DNA of 64,000 nucleotides from Gottfriedia endophytica (GCF_017814275.1 NZ_JAGIYQ010000003.1:186001-250000), one strand, 5' to 3'. Shown: positions 36,014 to 45,256, counted from the stretch's first letter. Translations and numbers: made by a program. The notes: a model not told the origin generated them from the letters alone.

Positions 36014-36526
36014 TTATTTCTTTCGAATCGGATCACTAGGAAAAGTAAAAGTAGATTTACTATTAAAATACGAATTATAAAGTGATTTGTTTGTGTTTTT
36101 TTTATTTATTGTACTTTTTTGTACCTTAAAACTTTTCTCAGAAATCCCTAAGTAATGATAAATTATTTTTTTCGCATAGCTTAATGACATGATTACTTTT
36201 GGATTTCGATGGGAATTTTCTAAAAATCCTAGATGAGGTAATTGCTGAAAGTCTTCTTTAGTAGGAGGTATGTGAAAGAAGAAATCTTCGCATTTTACTA
36301 AGACGTCTGATTGCTGTTTGCTAACACGTGGATTATTTGAAAAGTGTAGCCCTACTTTTTTTGCCATTCCTTCATGTATTAATTTAGAAAGCGTTTGCTT
36401 TTTTAGTGAATATAATTCAGCGGGTTCTAAAGCTGTTTTCGCGTGGCGATTTACAATAAAGACCGCTTGATAAATATCGTATGTATTATAGTTTATTTGT
36501 TGCTGATTTGCATCTCTATTGTACAT
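36014..36526 (-). CDS. ykyB: YkyB family protein
   Basis: A 170-residue basic, soluble protein. The conserved YkyB core is clear: AVFIVNRHAKTA, LYSLKKQTLSKLI, KVGLHFSNNPRVSKQQSDVLV and FHIPPTKEDFQQLPHLG. The function is unknown. In B. subtilis ykyB also neighbours cheV, so the locus is conserved, but here the deacetylase and lipoprotein genes are inserted between them. Start ATG 36526 with GGAGG upstream. Confidence 0.9.
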   Translation of the reverse strand: MYNRDANQQQINYNTYDIYQAVFIVNRHAKTALEPAELYSLKKQTLSKLIHEGMAKKVGLHFSNNPRVSKQQSDVLVKCEDFFFHIPPTKEDFQQLPHLGFLENSHRNPKVIMSLSYAKKIIYHYLGISEKSFKVQKSTINKKNTNKSLYNSYFNSKSTFTFPSDPIRKK

Positions 36527-36604
36527 TCAAAATGAACCTCCGATTACGTTATATGTATATTATACTGATAATAGCTTAATTTTCCAAATAATACTATATA
36601 AGAA

Positions 36605-36652
36605 AAAATAAAAGTTGACTAATAAATTACATAAATCTTATTAGTCAACTAG
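36605..36652 (-). terminator. Terminator of the Gly/Pro repeat protein gene
   Basis: Perfect 13-bp stem AGTTGACTAATAA / TTATTAGTCAACT with a 12-base loop; the T tract lies 3' on the minus strand. Confidence 0.85.
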
Positions 36653-36676
36653 TAGAATAGTTTAATTAATCTTGTT

Positions 36677-37045
36677 TTAAAAAGGCTTTTGCTGAAAACC
36701 ATAGCCCGGACTAGGTGGATATGCGGGAGATAGTGGTATAGTAGGACCACCTGCAAAAGTAGGACCACCTGCAAAAGTAGGACCGCCTGCAAAAGTGGGA
36801 CCGCCTGCAAAAGTAGGACCAGCTGAAAAAACAGGACCAGGTGGATAGAAAGGATAACCATATCCATATCCATATCCAAAACCATAAGGTCTAAATGCTA
36901 GAGCTCCTACTGCTAAACCTCCGATTAACCCTCCTATAAAAGGGAGAAAAGGAAAAAATCTTTCATCGTTAGGGTCAATTGGGTAGTCTGGAAATTGAGC
37001 TGTACGGTAATAGTGATATGGATCAAAGTAATATTGGTTGTACAA
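36677..37045 (-). CDS. Low-complexity Gly/Pro/Tyr protein with six-residue repeats
   Basis: A 122-residue protein. A Tyr/Pro-rich start (MYNQYYFDPYHYY) is followed by one hydrophobic Gly-rich segment (FLPFIGGLIGGLAVGALAF, about 32-50), a GYGYGYGYPFYPPGP run and a GGPTFA hexapeptide repeated about five times (36748-36840, 18-bp units at DNA level). The composition resembles spore coat or surface proteins, but no family is assignable. The start is TTG 37045 behind GAGAGGAGG. Copy number of the 18-bp unit probably varies between strains. Confidence 0.65.
   Translation of the reverse strand: MYNQYYFDPYHYYRTAQFPDYPIDPNDERFFPFLPFIGGLIGGLAVGALAFRPYGFGYGYGYGYPFYPPGPVFSAGPTFAGGPTFAGGPTFAGGPTFAGGPTIPLSPAYPPSPGYGFQQKPF
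36748..36845. repeat. 18-bp tandem repeat inside the Gly/Pro protein gene
   Basis: Units of GGACCACCTGCAAAAGTA: four near-identical copies and a fifth diverged one. The unit is a multiple of three, so the reading frame is kept. Confidence 0.9.
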
Positions 37046-37288
37046 AATTATTACCTCCTCTCAAGTGTACTGTTCATTTTATGGAGTGAAGGGATAATTA
37101 GAGCAGGTACAAAAAAAATAGGGCTACTGCCTATTGTTTAATTAATAGAGGATTAAAACTATCGAACATGCTGATTTACCTATTTTCAGAATATTAATTT
37201 TCGAATATAGTAAGATTAGTAGATTTTGTTTTTACATCATTGATTTTACCTCATCGTAACTACTTAAATATTTCGTTAAAGGATGTTT

Positions 37289-39397
37289 ATGATGATGTCA
37301 CAATTTCTAAATTTAAATACTAATTCTATTGATCCTAAAATAATTGAAGGTGTTATGTCTTCGATTAATGATTTAGTTTTTATAATGAGAGTGATTGGTA
37401 ATGAATTTTATTATTATTTTGCAAATGAAAATGCAATGGAATTTGCGGGGTTAGATCATGATCATGACTTTATTGGCAAAAGTATTTATGAAGTAATGCC
37501 AGCAGATGTTGCTAAAGGTATAAATGAAAACTATCTTACTGCAAAAAATAGAAAAGAATCAATTTGGTATAATGATGTAATTGTGAAAAATGACACAAAT
37601 ACTTATTTTGAGACAGTATTATCACCAATTTTTGACTCAAATGGAAATTGTACATACATAGTAAGTGTGACACGAGATGTAACACTTTCGACAGTCGAAA
37701 CGAAAGAAAAGTTGGAAAATGAATTAAGATATCGTTCTTTATTTGATCATAATTTAGATAGTATATTGATGGTAAATAATGAAGGAACCATTGAACAAGC
37801 TAATCCTTCAACCTATCATGTTCTAGGATATAAACAAAAGGAATTAGTAGGGAGAAAAGTTACAACTATTATTTCGGAAAAAGAATTAAAAGAATTTCAA
37901 AACCTATTTACAATTACTCTTCAAGGGCATTCATCAGAAATAGAAAATTCGATTGTGTTTCATAAAAATGGACAATATATTAGAAGTCACATTAAAGGTA
38001 TTCCAATAGTTTATAAGGAAGAAATTAGAGGGATTTATTTAATTATTAAGAATGTATCTTCAATTAGTGAAAAAGACAATTATATTTACTACCTTTCTCA
38101 AAGAGATCAGTTAACTGGTTTTTATAAACGGGATCAATATCCAACAATTGCAGATCGAATGATAAAAGAAAATCAGACCCAAAACCAACAATTTGCTATT
38201 ATTCTATTTAATATTAATCGGTTAAGTCATGTAAATGAAACATACGGTTATGATGTTGGTGATTTAGTTATTGAATCTGTTTCAAAAATATTATTTTCCT
38301 ATGTAGAACAATTGATTGGTGGAAGTAGTCCAATTATTAGGCATAGTGGAGATGAATTTATTCTCTTTGTTTCAATGAAATCTCAATATCAAATTATATC
38401 AATTGTTAAAAAGTTAATCGATTTAGTCAATGTAACGATTAATATACCGAATAGAGACGAAAAAATTGGAATATCCTCTTCAGTAGGAATCAGTGTATAC
38501 CCTAAAGATGGAAATACAAGTGACATTCTACTACGAAATGCAGAAAGAGCTTTATTAGCTTGTAAACAAAAAGAAAGAGAACTCTATTCTTTTTATGATG
38601 CAAAATACTCTTCAATTACACAAAATAAATTGTGTATTGAAAACTTACTAAAACAAGCAATTGACAAAAATGAGTTAGAAGTATATTATCAACCCCAGTT
38701 CAGTTTAAATAATTTTGAACTTGTTGGACTTGAAGCATTGCTTAGATGGAATAATGATAAGTTAGGATTTGTTCCACCTAACGAATTTATCCCCATTGCT
38801 GAGCAAACCCATTTAATAAACGAGATAGGTTATTGGGTTTTTGAAAATGTAGTCCAACAGATCAAAAAGTGGAAAGAAATGGGCTATCATGTGCAAAAAG
38901 TAGCTGTTAATCTTTCCGCAAAACAGTTTTATTCAAATGAAATCGTGCAATATATAAATAAATGCTTAAATCATCATAATCTTTCTCCAGATTTATTATC
39001 GATTGAAATTACCGAGGGAGCTATGGTGGACCGAGAGGAAACGGCTTATATTTTAAAAAGATTAAAAGCTTTAAATCTTAAAATCGCTGTTGATGATTTT
39101 GGAACGGGTTACTCTTCACTCAGCTATCTAAAGGATTTTCCTGTTGATATGCTTAAAATCGATCGAAGTTTTGTTCAAGCAATTACCGAAGATAAGAAAA
39201 ATGCTGCAATTGTAACAACAGTTATCAATTTAGCACAATCTTTAGGTATGGATGTAATTGCTGAAGGTGTTGAAACAGTCGAACAAATTGAATTTTTAAA
39301 AAGGAAAAATTGTTTAAAAGCCCAAGGTTTTTATTTTAGTAAACCATTACCTGCAAATGAGATTGAAGAAAAATATTTTTCTAGTCGAACTAGTTAG
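37289..39397 (+). CDS. PAS-PAS-GGDEF-EAL cyclic di-GMP signalling protein
   Basis: About 702 residues, no membrane helix. Two PAS domains (about 15-130 and 145-260) are followed by a GGDEF domain (about 275-430) whose signature reads RHSGDEF (first Gly replaced by Ser) and an EAL domain (about 450-695) with intact LEALLRW, DDFGTGYSSLSYL and IDRSFV motifs. The EAL half looks like an active c-di-GMP phosphodiesterase; the SGDEF half may still be active or serve as a GTP sensor. ATG 37283, 37289, 37292 and 37295 all compete; spacing from AAAGGA favours 37289 or 37292. Confidence 0.88.
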   Translation: MMMSQFLNLNTNSIDPKIIEGVMSSINDLVFIMRVIGNEFYYYFANENAMEFAGLDHDHDFIGKSIYEVMPADVAKGINENYLTAKNRKESIWYNDVIVKNDTNTYFETVLSPIFDSNGNCTYIVSVTRDVTLSTVETKEKLENELRYRSLFDHNLDSILMVNNEGTIEQANPSTYHVLGYKQKELVGRKVTTIISEKELKEFQNLFTITLQGHSSEIENSIVFHKNGQYIRSHIKGIPIVYKEEIRGIYLIIKNVSSISEKDNYIYYLSQRDQLTGFYKRDQYPTIADRMIKENQTQNQQFAIILFNINRLSHVNETYGYDVGDLVIESVSKILFSYVEQLIGGSSPIIRHSGDEFILFVSMKSQYQIISIVKKLIDLVNVTINIPNRDEKIGISSSVGISVYPKDGNTSDILLRNAERALLACKQKERELYSFYDAKYSSITQNKLCIENLLKQAIDKNELEVYYQPQFSLNNFELVGLEALLRWNNDKLGFVPPNEFIPIAEQTHLINEIGYWVFENVVQQIKKWKEMGYHVQKVAVNLSAKQFYSNEIVQYINKCLNHHNLSPDLLSIEITEGAMVDREETAYILKRLKALNLKIAVDDFGTGYSSLSYLKDFPVDMLKIDRSFVQAITEDKKNAAIVTTVINLAQSLGMDVIAEGVETVEQIEFLKRKNCLKAQGFYFSKPLPANEIEEKYFSSRTS

Positions 39398-39428
39398 CTT
39401 TTCATTGGAAGCTAGCTATTTTTTTTGG
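39389..39428 (+). terminator. Terminator of the GGDEF-EAL gene
   Basis: AGTTAGCTT and AAGCTAGCT arms with T8 after the stem; the left arm contains the stop codon. Confidence 0.7.
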
Positions 39429-39661
39429 GCTGTTTTCTTAAACATTTTGGCTATTTAAGAATGCGCTTAGTTGATTGGAACTCCAGGATGCTCGCTTTCC
39501 GTGGGGCGGACGGTGAGCCTCCTCGTCGCTAACGCTCCTGCGGGGTCTCACCTGTCCCGCTGCTCCCACAGGAGTCTCGCACCTTCCGTTCCAATCCACT
39601 TCATTTTCACAAGTTTCCTTTGGCAAATTCTTTATAAGAACAACAATCTTTTAAAAAAGAG
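39428..39661 (-). repeat. Family A palindromic repeat, copy 10 (reverse)
   Basis: Arms AGTTGATTGGAAC and GTTCCAATCCACT pair with one mismatch (the GGAAC/GTTCC version also seen in copy 1). Starts at GGCTGTTTTC right after the upstream terminator. Confidence 0.85.
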
Positions 39662-39704
39662 AATTTTTTTATGTCTATTCAATAAATATCTCTTCTTTTC
39701 ACAA

Positions 39705-40150
39705 AAACCGCTCTTCTCTTAGTTATTGCTCCAACGCCTGTCTAGCTTCGACAACCATTCCCTCGGTCATTTCGCAAATAACATAAGGAAGTAAAAAAAC
39801 ACTTCCTTATGTTATTTACTCCAATGCCTGCCGGGGATAAGCAGGTGTCTCCGCATTTCTATCTCACAAAGCTAAGCGAGTCCGCTTCACTTTTCGTTTT
39901 TGTCTAGTTCCACAAACTAGCTCCTCGGCCATTTCACAAATAACAAATGAAGTGGTAAAAGCCCACTTCATTTGTTATTTGCTCCAATGTCTGTCTAGCT
40001 CCAACAACCATCCCCTCGGTCATTTCACAAATAACAACGGAAGTGAAAAAGCCCACTTCCTTATGTTATTTGCTCCAATGCCTGCCGGGGATAAGCAGGT
40101 TGTCTCCGCTTTTCTACCTGCCGGAGGTAACCAAGTTTGTTCCACTTTTC
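39705..40150. repeat. Family B repeat array beside ykuE
   Basis: Three hairpins in constant framing: perfect stems AAATAACATAAGGAAGT (39776) and AAATAACAAATGAAGTGG (39938), and an imperfect one whose arms are AAATAACAACGGAAGTG and CACTTCCTTATGTTATTT (40029). The first and third start 253 bp apart, about the same unit length as the array at 571-1420. The right end runs into the ykuE coding region. Confidence 0.8.
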
Positions 40151-40983
40151 GTTTTTACTTCAATTATTGTTAGTTCTGGGGGTGTCAGAAAGCGGAATGG
40201 TATTTTTGAGGTGCCGATGCCATTGTTAACGATTAATGTTGTAAATTCATTAGCAGGTAATGAGTTGTTTTTTAATACGTATTTCCCTTTATAATAGTTT
40301 TTTGCAAAAGGTGGCATAAAAAGTGTGGGTGAAAATGGAAAAGGAAATTGCCCTCCATGACTGTGTCCTGATAATTGCAGAGATACAGGATAGTGCAATA
40401 TATATTTTGCTACATCAGGTTCATGAACTAAAGCGATCGAAAATGAATTTTTTTCTATTTTTGATAGGGTGGAATTTATTTCTCTTTTTCCAAGCATGTA
40501 GTCATCTATTCCAATAAATGAAACTTTTTGGCTATTAATATATAGTGTTTTTATATTGTTTTTAAGAACAATAAAATCGCTATCTAGTAACAATTTTTCA
40601 TATGCCTCTGTAAAATATCCCCCATGATCATGGTTTCCGTATATTGCAAATTTTTTATACTTTGCATGAATTGATAGAAGTAACTTATTAACTTCTTTCG
40701 CATAAGAAAATTTACGAATATCACTAATTAAGTCTCCTGTAAATATGACAATGTCTGAGTTAATTTTGTTAATTTTTTTAACTACTATTTTTAGATGGTT
40801 CACATCATGTTGATTTCGTAAATGAGTATCTGAGAATTGCACGATTGTCATACTATGGTTCGAATGATAAAGAGTTGATTTTATTGTATATTTCTTCGTC
40901 CAAACAAAAGAAGGTTCAATAAAAAAAGCATAGATTATGATAAAGGCGAAGCAAAAGAAAAAATACTTTTTAATCTTTTTCAT
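40114..40983 (-). CDS. ykuE: Calcineurin-like metallophosphoesterase YkuE
   Basis: A 289-residue protein with an N-terminal signal/anchor helix (about 7-23) and a metallophosphoesterase domain: QFSDTHLR, FTGDLISD, YGNHDHGG, LVHEPDVA and LSGHSHGGQ give the full dimetal set. B. subtilis YkuE is a Tat-exported wall-associated enzyme; no twin-Arg motif is seen here (KKIKKYFFF), so export may be by Sec. The last 13 residues (KTKSGTNLVTSGR) are encoded by the end of the adjoining family B repeat. Confidence 0.88.
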   Translation of the reverse strand: MKKIKKYFFFCFAFIIIYAFFIEPSFVWTKKYTIKSTLYHSNHSMTIVQFSDTHLRNQHDVNHLKIVVKKINKINSDIVIFTGDLISDIRKFSYAKEVNKLLLSIHAKYKKFAIYGNHDHGGYFTEAYEKLLLDSDFIVLKNNIKTLYINSQKVSFIGIDDYMLGKREINSTLSKIEKNSFSIALVHEPDVAKYILHYPVSLQLSGHSHGGQFPFPFSPTLFMPPFAKNYYKGKYVLKNNSLPANEFTTLIVNNGIGTSKIPFRFLTPPELTIIEVKTKSGTNLVTSGR

Positions 40984-41119
40984 TTTTTACCCTAACCTTT
41001 CAATGACATCTCTATTAATATATGTTTGACAAAGATTAAAATAGTAAAAAAATTTAAATTATTCTCAAATTTAACGTAAATTGGTAAACTATAGATATAA
41101 TAGATTAGGAGGTTGTGAA

Positions 41120-41884
41120 ATGAAGGGGAAAGTAGTGATTGTTACAGGTGGTTCAAGTGGAATGGGAAAGGCAATGGCAAAACGTTTTGCTAAAGACGGT
41201 GCGAATGTAGTTATTACTGGTCGGAATCTTGATACATTACTTGAAACAAAGAGTGAGATCGAACAATTCGAAGGTCAAATCTTACCATTTCAAATGGACG
41301 TAAGAGAAATCGAACACGTTAAGCTAATGGTACAAAAAGTTGACGAAACATTCGGGCGAATTGATTTTCTCGTAAACAATGCTGCTGGAAACTTTATTTG
41401 TGCAGCAGAAGATTTATCTGCAAATGGATGGAATTCAGTAATAAATATCGTATTAAATGGAACATTCTATTGCAGTTCAGAAGTTGGAAAGTATATGATC
41501 AAGCAAGGGATAAAAGGTGCCATTACAAATATGGTTGCTACATATGCTTGGGATGCAGGTCCAGGTGTAATTCATTCAGCTTCAGCTAAAGCAGGTGTTC
41601 TTGCAATGACAAGAACATTGGCAGTAGAATGGGGAAGAAAATATGGTATTCGTGTAAATGCTATCGCTCCAGGGCCGATTGAACGAACTGGAGGAGCGGA
41701 TAAACTATGGATATCTGAAGAGATGGCAAAGCGCACAATTCAAAGTGTGCCACTAGCGAGACTTGGAACACCAGAAGAAATTGCAGGTTTAGCAGCTTAT
41801 TTATTTTCTGATGAAGCAGGCTATATTAATGGAGCATGCTTTACAATGGATGGCGGTGCGTCACTAAACCAATATCCGTTTTAA
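41120..41884 (+). CDS. fadH: 2,4-dienoyl-CoA reductase, SDR family (FadH/YkuF)
   Basis: A 254-residue short-chain dehydrogenase. NADPH motif VTGGSSGMGKAMA (about 8-20), NNAAGNF, and an S-x-x-x-K active site (HSASAKAGV) in place of the usual Y-x-x-x-K. The Ser form is typical of 2,4-dienoyl-CoA reductases used for unsaturated fatty-acid oxidation. I set the start at ATG 41120 behind AGGAGGTTG, 13 residues inside the open frame. Matches B. subtilis ykuF in order and length; ykuI follows 15 bp later. Confidence 0.92.
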   Translation: MKGKVVIVTGGSSGMGKAMAKRFAKDGANVVITGRNLDTLLETKSEIEQFEGQILPFQMDVREIEHVKLMVQKVDETFGRIDFLVNNAAGNFICAAEDLSANGWNSVINIVLNGTFYCSSEVGKYMIKQGIKGAITNMVATYAWDAGPGVIHSASAKAGVLAMTRTLAVEWGRKYGIRVNAIAPGPIERTGGADKLWISEEMAKRTIQSVPLARLGTPEEIAGLAAYLFSDEAGYINGACFTMDGGASLNQYPF

Positions 41885-41899
41885 TATAGGAGGTAGAAA

Positions 41900-43117
41900 A
41901 TGGACCCTTTAGATGTTGTTAGTAATATAGAAAAAGTCATTCCTTTTTTTCAGCCTGTCTATAGTGCCGACACACAAAAGGTTGCTGGGTTTGAATCAGT
42001 AGGTAGAATTCATTTAGAAACATTTCAAAGCCTGGAATTTTTCTTTAAAAATGATACTGTACCAGAAGAATTCTTATTAGAAGTTGAAAATGAGCTTTTA
42101 AAGAAAAGTTTACAAAAAGTAGTAGACTTCGGTAGAGAGTATTTCCTTTTTATTAATCGTCATCCAAAAGCTTTATTAATGGATGATCCCGATAATTTTA
42201 TTACCCTTTTACAAGAATATGAAGATAAAGGATTAAAATTAAGTAATATTGTATTAGTTTTAAATCACGGATTATTTCATGGTTCTGAAAAGGAATTAAA
42301 AAATTTAATGACGTATTATCAAACATATGGTATTAAGATTGCAATTGATAGTATTAGTGAAAAAGTGATTAATTTAAGTACACTTAGATATTTATCTCCA
42401 GATATCATCAAAATTGATTTTAAGCATGTAAAAAATAGTATTCATACATCTTCCTTCCAGGACATCTTACAAGCTATAATTTATGTGGCAAGTAAAATGG
42501 GAGCATCGATATACTATGATGGAATATCAGATTCTCATCAACTTCGCCAAGCATGGAAGAATGGTGGACGTTTTTATCAAGGCGCTCATTTGAGCTTACC
42601 GGATCATGAAATGAAGGATTCCATTCATTTTAGCGAAACATTAAAAAATGATATCCAACATTTTATAGCAGCTGAAAAGACAAAGCTGGAGTCTTTAAGT
42701 AATGTTACTCATTTACTTCAACAGAGAGTTGAAGCTGTTATAAATAAATATCAAAAATACGAAAACTTCACTGATTTATTATCAAAAATGACAAATGACT
42801 TACAATCATTCTGTTTTCGAATGTATATTTGTGACGGAGATGGTTATCAACAAACGGCAAATTTATTTAAATTAAATAATGACTCTTGGATTATTCAAGA
42901 GGAGTATGTTCATAAAAATTGGAGCTGGAGACCGTATTTCTTAGAAACCGTCTTAAAAATGAGAGTAAATGAACAAGGAATCTTGTCTGATCTGTATCGG
43001 GATATTGAAACCGGTGAAAAAATTCGGACATTCTCTTATCCAATGGAAAAAGGCTACGACCTTTATATCGATTTGAGTTATGATTTTTTATTTAAGCATG
43101 ATGAGCTTTTATTTTAA
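41900..43117 (+). CDS. ykuI: YkuI: degenerate EAL domain protein with C-terminal PAS-like domain
   Basis: A 405-residue soluble protein. The EAL domain (about 10-250) has E-S-V in place of E-A-L (VAGFESVGRI) but keeps the later IKIDFKHV segment. A linker helix and a PAS-like domain (about 280-400) follow. B. subtilis YkuI binds c-di-GMP without measurable phosphodiesterase activity, so a sensor or effector role is likely here too. It starts 15 bp after fadH (AGGAGG) and forms an operon with it. Confidence 0.9.
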   Translation: MDPLDVVSNIEKVIPFFQPVYSADTQKVAGFESVGRIHLETFQSLEFFFKNDTVPEEFLLEVENELLKKSLQKVVDFGREYFLFINRHPKALLMDDPDNFITLLQEYEDKGLKLSNIVLVLNHGLFHGSEKELKNLMTYYQTYGIKIAIDSISEKVINLSTLRYLSPDIIKIDFKHVKNSIHTSSFQDILQAIIYVASKMGASIYYDGISDSHQLRQAWKNGGRFYQGAHLSLPDHEMKDSIHFSETLKNDIQHFIAAEKTKLESLSNVTHLLQQRVEAVINKYQKYENFTDLLSKMTNDLQSFCFRMYICDGDGYQQTANLFKLNNDSWIIQEEYVHKNWSWRPYFLETVLKMRVNEQGILSDLYRDIETGEKIRTFSYPMEKGYDLYIDLSYDFLFKHDELLF

Positions 43118-43141
43118 AGAAGAGTTCTGTTAAACCAATTG

Positions 43142-43212
43142 AAAACACCTAATTTTTCTGTTGATGGTAACATTTTTGTTACCGTCTACTTGGAAAAGTT
43201 AGGTGTTTTTTA
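43142..43212 (+). terminator. Terminator after ykuI
   Basis: Outer arms AAAACACCTAA / TTAGGTGTTTTTT with an inner GATGGTAAC / GTTACCGTC hairpin. Confidence 0.8.
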
Positions 43213-43360
43213 ATTGAGAGCTTGATTTGATTTGTAGGAAAAAGGGTTATTGTGTCAATTGATGATTGAATTTTTAGAAAGATTAAGGTGGAGCAATTTA
43301 GTGTGAAATGCTAAGCTAAAATTAGGATAAATTGGACAAGCTAGTATTGGAGGTTAGAGT

Positions 43361-43873
43361 GTGCGTACTTTTATTCTAAAAGTTGTGGTTATTTTGTTTG
43401 TTTCATTTTTTGCATTTCATTTCATAGGTGTTGGAAAAGTAAATGAGCTAGATAGAGAAGAGGCATTTGCATTACTTCAAAAGACACGGACTATTCAAGA
43501 AGATATTACGAACAAATATTATACGTACGAACAGTTATATAATAAGCTTTCCCCATACGTTACAGATTCATATTTTCAAGCATTTTTTGATACGCATATA
43601 ACGAAAACAGAAAAAGGGTATATCGCTTTAGGAACTGATGTTAGTGGCTTATATATACCTAAATTTAGTTATTCAAATCGAACAAAGATTAGTTATGATG
43701 AACAAAATAATTTAATTTATATTTATGAAAAAATGCCTAAAATGACTGAACCTGTTATTCGTCCCCAACATTATGAATATGTTGTTCTTTCAAAAGAAGG
43801 TAATACATTAAAGGTAAGTGGTATATTACAAAGTAAAGAATTATTAACAGAAGTAAAACAATTAACAAATTAG
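43361..43873 (+). CDS. DUF3993-like membrane-anchored protein
   Basis: A 170-residue protein with an N-terminal signal-anchor helix (FILKVVVILFVSFFAFHFIG, about 4-23) and an extracytoplasmic domain with YYTYEQLYNKLSPYVTDSYFQAFF, which reads like the DUF3993 family of Bacillus. No catalytic motif is visible. Start GTG 43361 behind TTGGAGGTTAGA. It is a single gene between ykuI and repeat copy 11. Confidence 0.65.
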   Translation: MRTFILKVVVILFVSFFAFHFIGVGKVNELDREEAFALLQKTRTIQEDITNKYYTYEQLYNKLSPYVTDSYFQAFFDTHITKTEKGYIALGTDVSGLYIPKFSYSNRTKISYDEQNNLIYIYEKMPKMTEPVIRPQHYEYVVLSKEGNTLKVSGILQSKELLTEVKQLTN

Positions 43874-43881
43874 CTAGATAT

Positions 43882-43920
43882 AAAGGAGTTTCCAATAGTA
43901 AAAGGAAGCTCTTTTTTTGT
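43882..43920 (+). terminator. Terminator after the DUF3993-like gene
   Basis: AAGGAGTTTCC and GGAAGCTCTTTTTTT arms around a short loop. Confidence 0.7.
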
Positions 43921-43974
43921 AGGTAAATTTACAATAAAATTTTTTACGGAATAACTAGTTGTAAAAAATTCAAA

Positions 43975-44198
43975 GGCTGTCTTCGTATAAATTGTTGCTA
44001 TTTAAGAATGCGTTAGTTGATTACAACTCCAGGATGCTCGCTTTCCTAGGGGCGTGAGCTGAGCCTCCTCGTCGCATACGCTCCTGTGGGGTCTCAGCCT
44101 TCCCGCATCTCCCACAGAAGCCTGGGCACCCTTCCGTTGTAATCAACTTCTGACTTTTAAATTACAAATCCTAAAAGCAACAATCTTAAAAAAGAGCC
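43975..44198 (-). repeat. Family A palindromic repeat, copy 11 (reverse)
   Basis: From GGCTGTCTTC to AAGAGCC with perfect arms AGTTGATTACAAC / GTTGTAATCAACT and the CGCATACG tip (GTATGCG type, reversed). Confidence 0.85.
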
Positions 44199-44303
44199 TT
44201 TTAGAAAAGAGACATCATGCTAATAAAATTCTCACCATGTCCCATGAAAATAAGGAATTCATCCTATAATAATTGACTTTTCATTTGTTATTTTCAGGGT
44301 AGC
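44199..44303 (-). repeat. Family C module attached to family A copy 11
   Basis: The inverted form of the module next to copy 5. It ends with TGTTATTTTCAGGGTAGC and shares CCTTATTTTCAT-type and GCTAATAAAATTCTCACC-type blocks. The mirror placement shows A and C move, or are copied, as one unit. Confidence 0.75.
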
Positions 44304-44365
44304 AAAAAAAAATATACGTTTATTATTTTTGTTAAGAATCTTTAAAGTTTCTTAACAAAGATTGT

Positions 44366-44599
44366 TTATTTAATCTTTAGAAGAGACATAATTTGATCAA
44401 TTTGCGGCCCGCGAATAATTTCGTTTCCAATTACTAATGTTGGTGTAGAGAATGAATCTAATTCATGAATCATTTTCTGTTTTGCTTTGGAATCCTTTGA
44501 TACATTAAATTCTTGATAAGAAATATTATTTTCCTTTAATAACATTTTTACATAATCACATGGTGGACATCCATCTTGTGTAAAAAGTTGCACTTCCAT
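44366..44599 (-). CDS. Glutaredoxin family protein
   Basis: A 77-residue thioredoxin-fold protein with the redox motif CPPC (GCPPCDYVK, residues 9-17), the cis-Pro segment SFSTPTLVI and the C-terminal GPQIDQIMSLL. Size and motif suit NrdH/YtnI-like small glutaredoxins. It might be the electron donor for NrdEF, which has no nrdH beside it, but that is inference. Start ATG 44599 behind AGAGGAG. Confidence 0.88.
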   Translation of the reverse strand: MEVQLFTQDGCPPCDYVKMLLKENNISYQEFNVSKDSKAKQKMIHELDSFSTPTLVIGNEIIRGPQIDQIMSLLKIK

Positions 44600-44835
44600 T
44601 TCTGCACTCCTCTAATTGAAAGTTTTTTATTATCTTCTCATGAACTAGAATGTTAAACAAATATTTAGTTCTACTAACCGACAAAATCTAACACTTGTAA
44701 TTAAGTTGAATTACAAGTATTCTTATTAATGGAAACTAATTACAAATTATCTGTCTTAGCTTTTTTATGGATAGAAATTGTAAGAACGTAAAACCTATAT
44801 TTAGGTAATGACACATGGTAGAAAGGAGTTCTAAT

Positions 44836-45072
44836 ATGTCTTTACTACTAGGAATTTTAGAACGCTTAGAAAGCTTAAAACAACAGGCAACAAATGGAGA
44901 GGTAGCACAACGATACTTTGAAGTTAATGGTGAGAGAAAATGTAGTGTTAAATATGCTGAAAAAAATGCTACTTTCGAACTTGAAGTTTATCAACCAGGG
45001 GAAAAACCTCAAACTTTCCCATTTGATAATATTGATATGGTTGCAATTGAAATTTACGATTTAATTTCATAG
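44836..45072 (+). CDS. ykuJ: YkuJ family protein
   Basis: A 78-residue soluble protein matching B. subtilis YkuJ in length, order and sequence (LLGILERLESLKQ, QRYFEVNGE, FELEVYQPGE, FPFDNIDMVAIEI). It has a small alpha/beta fold; the function is unknown. I chose ATG 44836 with GAAAGGAG upstream over an in-frame ATG at 44815. It has its own terminator, so it is separate from ykuK here. Confidence 0.9.
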   Translation: MSLLLGILERLESLKQQATNGEVAQRYFEVNGERKCSVKYAEKNATFELEVYQPGEKPQTFPFDNIDMVAIEIYDLIS

Positions 45073-45114
45073 TATAAATTAGAAAAAAATAAAGTAACTT
45101 GTTTTAAATAGTAT

Positions 45115-45162
45115 AAAAAAGAAAAACCAGCAAAGTAAAATTGCTGGTTTTTCTTTTTTTTT
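45115..45162 (+). terminator. Terminator of ykuJ
   Basis: Perfect stem GAAAAACCAGCA / TGCTGGTTTTTC with T8. Confidence 0.9.
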
Positions 45163-45256
45163 ACATAGATCTTAAGTGCTTAAATACAAGTTGGTTGAAT
45201 AAACTTAAGGTGAATTTACATAGTAGCCATGCTTACTTGAATGGAGAGTGAAAAAG

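Noticed and set aside
37108-37140. Minus-strand terminator upstream of the GGDEF-EAL gene (AATAGGG/CCCTATT-like stem)
   Set aside because: The stem is short and no minus-strand gene precedes it; probably chance.
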